From Macrothele yani (Eukaryota; Arthropoda; Arachnida; Araneae; Macrothelidae), in contig CM077011.1 in NCBI GenBank assembly GCA_039090855.1, positions 34,057,501 through 34,121,500 on the forward strand: DNA of 64,000 nucleotides. The letters run 5' to 3'. A program made the translations under genes and the position numbers. Shown here piece by piece: positions 56,117 through 64,000 of the stretch. Positions within the stretch are counted from its first letter, which is position 1, and the number at the start of each line of letters is the position of its first letter. The notes beneath the pieces were generated by a model. It had not been told where the DNA came from, made no database searches, and saw nothing but the letters and a program-made list of their open reading frames with translations.

Positions 56117-56932
56117 CAAGGCTCCCACTGTTTTTCTCCCACAAAAAATAAGGACTTTTAAGCACTTCTATCTCAATTTTTTAAGGACCTTACCAATATA
56201 ACATAGAAATAGGACCTTAATATGCAACCTAGAAAAATGCACAAATACTTTTACACATGACTTAACTAGGCAAATTGAAGCAACATTTTTTCATATAATT
56301 AAAGTTAGAGGATGTAATAAAGTTGAACTTATGCAATTTAAAAGACAGCTCCACTGCTTAAATCAGTTTTCCTATCTGAGAGAACAATCACATATGCTGT
56401 AAAGGGTACATAAATTACAAAACTGTGGTAAAAGTTATGAGTTCAAGATTTAAATTTTGCACTTTATCATCTTACAGTTTAAATTGCAAAATCCACAGTC
56501 AAAATTATGTGTTGAAGACTTCAGTTTTACACTAAATTTCTCATGGTATAACTGAATATTTGTTACTTGGATATACAAAAAAGGAAAATACAAAAACGAG
56601 TTATCAGTTCCAGGAAAAGGTGATGGGGCCGTTTGTTAGGTAGAACTGGGCATATGCTATTTAGAGACCCTATGGCCCTTCATTTTTTTTCAGCAAATTA
56701 CTTATCTCATACTGTCTGCTCCATGATTTCAGCTGACATCACCATCAACGTAACCAACCTGAAATAAAAGTTTTATGCAGTGCCTCGTAACTTCTGGACT
56801 TTGTGCAGCCACTTAGGAAAAATAAGTACTTTTCAAGTACCATTTGGAATTTTTGTCAAAAATTAAGGACTTTAAGCACCCTAAACAAAATTAAGCACTT
56901 TTTAAGGATTAATAAGGATCGTGGAAACCCTG
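56117..56932. mobile_element. Possible second TIR element, 816 bp
   Basis: The ends CAAGGCTCCCAC (56117) and GTGGAAACCCTG (to 56932) are a ~12 bp imperfect inverted pair. Both sides continue with AAGGAC/TTAAG-type sequence (AAAAATAAGGACTTTTAAGC; AAGCACTTTTTAAGG). End type and size are like the element at 35868-36695. No coding sequence. Confidence 0.6.
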
Positions 56933-57224
56933 TTTTTGATATTTCCTTGTATGTATATGTGAATTTGTTGGCACTAGTACGAATGCGAGCTTTCTCAAGT
57001 AACAGTTATGCACAACACAAAATGGTGATGGTCTCAAAAGTATCATTATCTTGTAATAAAAAAGGAGGTTTCTCGTAGATAAATTAAAAAAAAAAAAAGT
57101 AAATCACATTCCTCTTCTTTATGCATACAATGTTCTGTTTTCCTGTTACTTCCTTTACCCTAAAAATTAAAATATCAATTTTACAGTAACATCCAAAACA
57201 GTTACAAATATATCATTACTTACT

Positions 57225-57635
57225 TTTGCAGTCAGCGGGCGATCTAAGTGAGAGATGGGCTTGCCTCCTAGGGGCGCTCTGTGTTAACAATAGCACACAC
57301 AACAGCAACTAGGGCTTCTGTGAATCTTGGAGAGGTGCCATCTAGTTCTGTGTGACATTGGCAAAAAGACCCCAACTCACTGGGTTTTGTTCCAGAATCC
57401 TTAGGTTGAATGACCAACTGGAACTGTTAGCTGTGGGCTAATCCCCACACTGATGTACTTACCTGATTAAAAAGACAAAAAGAAATGAAAAAACTGACTC
57501 AAGCGTAGGATATGGTGGGTCTACCACACTTGAGAAGGATGGTCCACCACGGTAGTTTGTATTTCTTTGTTGAACTAACCTCTGAATCTCAGAGAACAGT
57601 TTAGTGATATGTATGTACTTTTGCAGTCACAGCAA
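57225..57635 (+). mobile_element. LINE 3' untranslated remnant
   Basis: The last ~80 bp (57556-57635: GTTTGTATTTCTTTGTTG, ACCTCTGAATCTCAGAGAAC, TATGTATGTACTTTTGCAG) match the tail of the LINE at 17236-17320. The part before it has no ORF and is presumed 3' UTR. Confidence 0.6.
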
Positions 57636-58620
57636 TGAAGGAAACATACTGGTTTGCCTTATGGGTGTGTGCATGTACCAGAGATAATGTACTGTTATTT
57701 AACTATCAAATTACTAAATTATAAAAAATACCCCACTTCTCATTTAAAAAACAACAACAACAGAGTTTGTATCACACAACATAGCCCAAAACTTCGCCCA
57801 CGTGGGCTCAAGTCAAACGCACATTTTTCAAACCTAACTACATTAAAATCCCTACTATCAAAATTACAATTAAAAATATTTACAGGGCTAAAAAATTAGG
57901 CTATTCAAAAATGCCAAAAGACACTACAAAACTGCACTATAGCTCTCCAAACAGCTAGTGTTTTTGCAAATTTAAGTTTGCATCTTCAGACTTGACATGC
58001 TGTGATGAAAAAATGCATGTAAAATGGTCCCTCACACATACAATACAAACGTACCAAAAGAAAAAAAAAAAGATTCTCAAAACAGGGTTCTTATTTCGCT
58101 ATTCAATTGAAACATATTCAGAAAAGAGACAATTGCTATGGATTGTTTGTAATTTCTATGAATATTTTAGGTTTAACTCATGAAATACGGTAATGCAAAA
58201 GCCAGGGATTTTAGTTCTTTGTTTATTCAAAAGTAACACAAAAGTACTTAAAAATAGCAGTTGCTTCTTTTAATAAGATAATCGTTTCTTTCTTACATCT
58301 TTGGATGTCTGGGTCCATCATCCTAAGAATTGCAGCTTTTCTGTCGGAAATTATTGTTCAAGATGAACATGATAGGAGCGGATTATGTGATTTTTTTTTC
58401 TGAATTTCATGGTCTACAGGTCGAGGACTAAATGGGGGGGGGGTCTCTCAAAATTTTATGATCCACGGATTATATGCCGCCGCGTATTATGAGTCAGATT
58501 TTTTTTTTTTTTTTTAATTTCACGACCTGCGAGTTACACACTACCACGAATCTTACGAAGGATTTTTTTTTTTTCTGAATTTTATGGTCTACAGATTAAA
58601 CGAAGGGAAATACTGTACTT
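57636..58620. other. Intronic sequence with homopolymer runs
   Basis: A G-run at 58433-58442 and T-runs at 58390-58398, 58500-58516 and 58564-58573, among repeated ACGACCTGCGAGT/TCATGGTCTACAG motifs (58407-58600). No gene. Confidence 0.5.
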
Positions 58621-58623
58621 TGA

Positions 58624-59374
58624 CAAATAAAGGTAACTTGATCACGCTAGTTACGTTACAAGAAAAGAACTTTTACAAAAAAAAGTTCGTAAGTTGGGAG
58701 CTTTCGACCTTATCTTAGGTCTTTAACATGCCAATGGAGGACTAAGATTGCTGCCAGATTCTACATTTGAATTTTTTCTATTTTTGTTGCCAAAACTTAG
58801 AATTGATCTGCAGACCAACGAGATGTAGAGAGGAGATTCGGAATTGCAAGTCATTGGGTTGAAAAAAATTTCCAGGCTTTCACAGTAATGGAGGGCAAAA
58901 CAATTGTCAAAAGAAGCAATTTGTTTTGCTTCGTTCCAGCGGGGAACTGCAGATGTGTCTTCCATTGTCAAAATAGATAAGGCTCTATTAGGGTTGGCTT
59001 TCAAAACAACTTTTTTATGTTCTAAAATTCTGTGGTTAATGCTCCTGTATGTGCTTCCAATGTATAAGTTATCACCTGTTGAAGTCGATTTTTTTTTATT
59101 GGAGGTTTAACGACCACCGTGAGCAACTCAATGGGCTATAAGCAGTCGCCCGTCCCTAATTTAGGGGGAAGGGAGAGAGCCAGTGCCGTAAGACAAACAC
59201 AACATCCATGCCTCACCGGGATTCGAACCCGGATCCCTTACGGACGAATGATCAGAGGCCAGCGCCTTAGACCACTGCGCCTTCTGTTGAAGTCGAAAGC
59301 TCCCAACTTACGAACTTTCTTGCAAAAGTTCTTTTCTTGTAACGTAACTAGTGTTATCAAGTTACCTTTATTTG
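58624..59374 (-). mobile_element. Penelope-like fragment 3 with ~84 bp inverted ends, interrupted by a SINE
   Basis: Arms 58624-58708 and 59292-59374 are inverted repeats (CTTTTCTTGTAACGTAACTA, AGCTCCCAACTTACGAAC). Between them the minus strand reads GDNLYIGSTYRSINHRILEH followed by KKVVLKANPNRALSILTMED: a YIG-ST-R-I--RI-EHK GIY-YIG nuclease piece, then a tail IASFDNCFALHYCESLEI. The SINE at 59089-59283 splits it. An incomplete hammerhead-like hairpin (AAGACC..GGTCGAAAGC, minus) lies at 58703-58732. Confidence 0.72.
59089..59283 (-). mobile_element. tRNA-derived SINE, copy 4, with perfect 13 bp target duplication
   Basis: T-run (A-tail) at 59089-59098, body missing ~20 bp (GGCCACTGGTTCCA region), B box on the minus strand at about 59216-59232 and a truncated head near 59275. 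CTGTTGAAGTCGA is repeated exactly at 59076-59088 and 59284-59296. Confidence 0.92.
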
Positions 59375-59853
59375 TTATTACTGTTACATGTTTTGCCCAT
59401 CATCGTCACTGTACTTTGAATTAATATGTACAAAATCTGACTTCCACAAATTGTGTTTTAATAAAATCAAAATCTAAGATTTTAATTTTTGAGAGCAACA
59501 GCTGGAAGAACAGGAAAAGAAAATTATGGAGTAAATTGGAACTTTATTTCTCAGTGGTTTGGTTAAAAAAGAAAAAAAAAAAAGACAGCAAATATACTTT
59601 ATTGTTTTTTCTTCCAGCATCATCAACACAAATTACGTTCGTGCGTTATTCTTTAAAATTTGACTTTGTTTCTCTGGACTCCTAAATTTTGAGAGCTGGC
59701 TTCAAGATTTGGAGCATATTTGTTGAGCCCTGTAAATATGTATATTAAGAATTGCAATGATCAAGTAAAAAAATATTAGATGAAATTTTTAACACACACA
59801 AAGACAGAACCTTACAGGTTTCACTGCTCACCAAAAGATAGCTGACAACTTAC
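59375..59853. other. Start of the 11.4 kb intron after the Q-rich exon
   Basis: AT-rich intronic sequence with an A-run (59569-59583). A second GT donor-like site (TTTTG|GTGAGC, 59830) and an in-frame stop (59821) lie just past the chosen exon end. Confidence 0.6.
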
Positions 59854-62800
59854 CCATTCATAACTAATGGAGGAGTCCATTCGATTTTGATAAGGGGTAA
59901 CTGCAACATCATGAACAGCTGTTGCACAGGGTTGGTCACTTTCCATTTGGGAACCATCCAAATGGTTTTTAATTGGCATTGGCTGCACCATTTGTTGACG
60001 AGAAGGCATCATAGTCTGTTGGCACAGAGTCTGTGGCTTTGTTGTGGTATGCAGTATTGCTTTTTGGCATTTAGCAGGTAAAGTATTTGGTTCCTGTTTG
60101 ACAGGAAGGAGAGTGACTCCCTCCTGTTTCACTATTGGCTGGAAATGGTGCTGCCCACCTCTCTTCTGAATTTGTTTATTGGTCTGTTGCAGATTTTGCT
60201 GCTGAACTACAGTTTGAGCTGAAGCATTTTGCTGGTGGAAGTTCTGCAATGCATACTGTGTAGAATGCTTCATATCAGAAGTTTGTTGCATATATGACTG
60301 CTGCATGGGTTGACAGATCTGCTTGGCACGAGCCTGTTTTCCTCGCCCCCTCCCGACACTCTGTGGTTGCTTTGCATCGGGCGACTGAGGTATTGGTGTA
60401 ATCTGAACAGAAGACGTTTGTTGTGTTTGAGATATCTGCTGCTGATATAATTGTTGGGTAGACTGCTGAGGGAAAGTCTGCTGCTGGTACTGCTGCGATT
60501 GCGATGCTTGATGGCACTGTTGCTGAGTATAAGTCTGTGATTGAGCGCTGTGAGTTGTCTGCTGTGAATACTGCTGCTGCTGTTGAACGAAGGATTGTGC
60601 CGTGACAGTCTGAGAAGCTTTTGGCGTGTATGCTGAAGCAACTGTTGATGCAGGTTGCGGTGTTTGTGCAGAATACTGTTGCTGTGAAGGAAGAACCTGT
60701 CCTTGTTGGTTAAAAGTTTGTTGAGATGATGTGACCTGGTGCTGCTGACTGAACTGCTGTTGAGTAGAAACCACTTGTGACTGACTATACTGATGCTGCG
60801 GTGACACAGACTGCTGTGAATTAAATGGCTGTTGGGATGATGTAACTTGCTGCTGTTGATTAAATGATTGCTGTGAAGATACTTGTTGCTGACTAAACTG
60901 CTGTTGAGATGAAGATGCTGCTGATGGTGATGGCTGTTGGTTGAATTGTTTCGGTGAAGACTGAACAGACTGGTGTTGGCTGAACTGGGGCTGTGACGTT
61001 GAAACAGGTGGTGGCTGGTTGAATTGCTGCGTTTGCGTGGAAGGTTTAGAAAACTGTTGCGAGGAAGCCTGAGGAGAGGGCTGTGAAAAGTGAGACTGTG
61101 ACTGATTTGAAGTCTGAGTGGGTTGATGCGAAAAGGAGCTTTGTGCTGCAGGTTGCTGTGTATACTGTTGCTGTTGTGGAACAGACTGATGGGTATACTG
61201 CTGCTGAGGTGATTGAGAAAATTGATTTGGCATTGTTTGCTGAGAGAAATGTGGTGGAGAATGTTGCTGTGGGTATTGCTGACCTGAGTGCATGTATTGT
61301 TGAGAGGACTGATGTGAAAATGACTGCTGAGATGAAGACTGCTGAGAAAACTGTTGCTGCTGTGGCTGCTGATTAAATTGCTGTTGTGGAGAAGGTTGCT
61401 GTGGATACTGAGACTGTGAGTATTGCTGCTGTGGAGATGTATCTTGTGGATATTTATGTGATGGCTGTTGGAATTGCTGATGAGGTGGTGAAGGTTGTGG
61501 ATATGGTGATGATGACTGCTGAGAAAATTGCTGAGGATATCCTTGATGAGGTGGCGAAGACTTGGAGTACTGCTGGTGTGGTGATGACAGAGGCTGGGGT
61601 GGCGATTGCTGGGAGAACTGCTGTTGAGGTGGTGACTGCTGAGAATACTGCTGTATTGGTGGCGATGGCTGGGGAAACATCTGCTGAGGTGAAGCCTGTC
61701 GAGGAAACTGCTGAGGAGATGACTGTGGCTGCGGTGAAGGTTGTGAGAACTGTTGTGATTGGAGAGGAGGAGATGGTTGAGGAAAATGCTGCTGAGGTGA
61801 GGCCTGAGGGAAATTTTGTTGAGAAAATTGTGACTGAGGTGGAGATTGTCGGGGAAACTGCTGCTGCTGCTGAGTATTTGATGCTTGGGAATATTGCTGG
61901 GCATTTGGCTGAAGTGAATACTGCTGTGCATTTGACTGCTGAGAAAACTGTTGCTGCTGCTGATTACTTGATTGTTGAGGGTAGTGCTGCTGCTGGCTAT
62001 TTGGCTGCTGGGTGTACTGTGATGTACTTGACTGCTGAGAATACTGCTGCTGTTGGTTACTTGACTGCTGGTGATACTGCTGCTGCTCCTGATTGCCAGA
62101 GGGCTGTGAGTACTGTTGTTGCTGAGTGCTGGATTGTTGCGGATACTGTTGTTGAGTGCTTGACTGTTGAGAGTATTGTTGCTGTGTCTGAGAAGTTCCT
62201 TGCTGAGGATATGACTGCTGCTGTTGAGAACTAGTTTGTTGTGAATATTGTTGTGGCTGGGAACTTGACTGCTGAGAAAACTGCTGTTGTGGAGTGGTTG
62301 ACTGCTGGGGATATTGCTGTTGCACGTTTGACTGTTGTACATACTGCTGTGACTGCTGCAAGTTAGACTGCTGTGAATACTTCTGTGACTGTTGATTATT
62401 TGGCTGTTGTGAGTAAGACTGCTGTTGTGATGTTTGCTGGAATTGCTGCTGTGTGGAAGGCTGTTGAGAGAACTGCTGTGATGATGGTTGTGAAAACTGC
62501 TGTGATTGTTGCTGTGCAGAAGTCTGCTGAGTAAAAGACTTTTGTTGTTGTTGCTGTGTGGAAGTCTGCTGAGTAAAAGACTTTTGTTGCTGTTGCTGTG
62601 TGGAAGTCTGCTGAGTAAAAGACTTTTGTTGCTGTTGCTGTGTGGAAGTCTGCTGAGTAAAAGACTTTTGTTGCTGTTGTGAAGACTGTTGGCAAAATTG
62701 CTGTGAACTTGAGGGCTGCTGAAACTGCTGATGCGACTGTGAGGGAGATTGCTGAGAAAAATGCTGAGAGTGAGAAGGAGACTGAGGGTGAAATGGAGTT

Positions 62801-63719
62801 TCTGTATGCACTGGAGACTGCATGGAAAATTGCTGAGGTGATGGCTGTGAAAAATGCTGACTCTGAGAGGGTGACTGCTGCTGAAACGGCTGCTGTGGGA
62901 TCGCTGAAGACTGTGAAAACTGTGGCTGATGTTGCACAGACGACGGATGAGAAAACTGCTGCTGAGATGGAACTGATGACTGTTGAGGAAACTGCTGTTG
63001 AGACTGTGCTGGAGATTGCTGTGGAGACTGAGCAGAGGACTGTTGAGAAAACTGCTGCTGAGGCGCTGAAGGAGATGGAGAGAACTGTTGTTGCGACTGC
63101 TGAGGGTTTGCTTGCTGTGTGAATTGAGTCTGTGATTGCTGAGTATATTGCTGTTGAGGATACTGTGACTGTGAAGTTTGCTGAGAACTACTTTGAGGTG
63201 AAAACTGCTGTTGCAGAAACTGTGACTGATTCTTCTGTGATGCTCCAGAGTAGTGCTGTTGAGAAGACGACTGCGAAAACTTCTGCTGACAGAACTGTTG
63301 AGGAGATGCACTCGGTGGTGAATACTGGGCATGCTGGAATGATGCTTGCGAAGCCTGAGCAAAATTTTGCTGAACACATGGAGAAAATTCAGAATTTTGC
63401 TGCTGCTGTGAGAACTGCCCTTGTTGATTGGGATGAGGAGACTGGGTGGCAGAATATTCTTGTTTGCACACAAATTCTTGTTTGCACACAACTGTATTTG
63501 CACTTTGAGAATACTGTAGCTGCTCATTCATCTGATTTGAACTCTGACTGTCTGACTGGTCAGAAAATGGTGGCTGAGAATCGATGCACATTCCATGGAG
63601 TGTCTGGCCCTGGGTTTGGGACTGTGGTGCAGGAAGAGCAAGTGGTTTCAGTGGTTTTGGTTGTAGCTTTATTGGCTGTATCCTATCTATGGCCTTTGCT
63701 ATCTGTTTTGATGGAGTGG
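59854..63719 (-). CDS. RAD54L2: RAD54L2/ARIP4 internal exon 1 of 7 visible: giant Gln-rich inter-lobe linker
   Basis: Internal exon of a SNF2-family ATPase (ARIP4 group, close to ATRX), a nuclear DNA-dependent motor. Acceptor TTTATTTAG lies just upstream of 63719 and donor TGG|GTAAGT at 59853, giving 3866 nt: two bases of a split codon, then 1288 codons ending in phase 0. The frame is open above the first Met (63591) right to the acceptor, which argues for an internal exon and not a gene start. Codons 1-42 are Lys/Pro/Ile-rich (TPSKQIAKAIDRIQPIKL). About 1,050 Q/S/P-rich codons with few charged residues follow (repeats of QQFSQQSS type). The last ~170 codons are less biased: a basic GRGRGKQARAKQ stretch, two VKQE motifs, and an end PYQNRMDSSISYEW that resembles the vertebrate ARIP4 sequence just before lobe 2. 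It joins exon 48245-48485 in frame. If unspliced, translation stops ten codons later at 59821. Confidence 0.9.
62515..62686 (-). repeat. 42 bp coding minisatellite inside the Q-rich exon
   Basis: Four in-frame copies of a 42 bp unit encode KSFTQQTSTQQQQQ-type 14-residue repeats, nearly identical at the DNA level (GAAGTCTGCTGAGTAAAAG on the plus strand repeats at about 62519, 62561, 62603 and 62645). The last unit in the protein has TSAQQQSQ. Confidence 0.93.
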
Positions 63720-64000
63720 CTAAATAAAAGAAAAATACACAGAAAAAATAACTATGAATTAATTTTGCTCATTATATGGAAAATTCAGTTTCTAGAGGAT
63801 AAAAATTACAAAATCAAAGAGAATGCACAACAGTTCATGAAGAAAACATTTTATGTACGAAGGCTGTTCAAATGAAGGTGAAATATTGTTAGAAAGGAGT
63901 TTGTTGGACTTTGCCCTCTATCATCCTAGTGTGAAAAGACATGAAGACATGCCAACCTCAAAAATCTTAAAATTGGGAGATTTTTATAGCTCATAAAATC
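63720..64000. other. Intron upstream of the Q-rich exon, with a repeat terminus
   Basis: The branch/pyrimidine region and acceptor TTTATTTAG are at 63720-63735 (minus). 63953-64000 matches the left end of the element at 7925 (TGCCAACCT-CAAAATCT, TTATAGCTCATAAAATC) and runs out of the window. Confidence 0.6.

Noticed and set aside
60270..63527. A second, 1085-codon open frame on the same strand as the Q-rich exon (Ser/His/Asn/Leu-rich).
   Set aside because: CAG/CAA-rich DNA read in another frame gives AGC, AAC and TCA codons and few stops, so the opening is compositional. Only the Q frame continues through the acceptor and matches RAD54L2 at its end.
61083..63875. Plus-strand open frames of 97-282 codons (Val/Ala/Glu/Thr-rich) across the Q-rich exon.
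   Set aside because: Antisense shadows of the CAG-type repeats, with no independent start context or domain.

Overview
This is a 64 kb stretch of an AT-rich, repeat-laden animal genome. The only host gene I can support is one multi-exon gene on the minus strand with introns of 7-13 kb. The transposon mix (an RTE non-LTR element, several Penelope-like lineages, Tc1/mariner and pogo/Tigger DNA elements, a tRNA-derived SINE) fits an arthropod with a large genome best. I cannot name the species, and other invertebrates are not excluded.

The host gene is RAD54L2 (ARIP4), a SNF2-family ATPase. Seven consecutive internal exons are visible, read from high to low coordinates: 59854-63719, 48245-48485, 40726-40904, 27173-27293, 14114-14289, 1470-1657 and 1103-1296. 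All have GT/AG borders, and every junction keeps frame (intron phases 0, 1, 0, 1, 0, 2). They encode the end of the inter-lobe linker, the whole second helicase lobe (motifs IV, V and VI) and the start of the C-terminal region. Lobe 1 (Walker A/DEXH) lies beyond 64000, and the C-terminus lies before position 1. The first exon here is extraordinary: 3.9 kb, about 1288 codons, nearly all Gln/Ser/Pro. It puts a giant low-complexity domain between the two ATPase lobes, where vertebrate proteins have (from memory) a linker of well under 100 residues.

The introns are filled with mobile DNA. 1-14 kb: two RTE fragments (one with a 5' inversion), Tc1-like and Tigger remnants, nested repeats and a full-length RTE with an intact 986-codon ORF. 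14-27 kb: a LINE remnant, mariner and Tc1 remnants, and a Penelope-like element (PLE) with direct long repeats plus an inverted partial copy. 27-41 kb: PLE remnants with inverted repeats, a mariner-like remnant, MITE-like elements, a Tc1 element with TIRs and TA duplications, and another LINE fragment. 41-48 kb: inverted repeats, a satellite with trimeric higher-order structure, a fold-back element built from a ~120 bp minisatellite, and a mariner remnant. 48-60 kb: a mariner element split by a second PLE that carries a ~1 kb near-perfect palindrome, TIR elements, a third PLE-type fragment and a SINE with a perfect target duplication.

Several PLE ends carry hammerhead-ribozyme-like cores (CUGANGA, hairpin, GAAA). 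Their stem II sequences differ between copies while pairing is kept. The most notable points are the giant Q-rich exon inside RAD54L2, these ribozyme-like motifs, the trimeric satellite and the minisatellite fold-back element.
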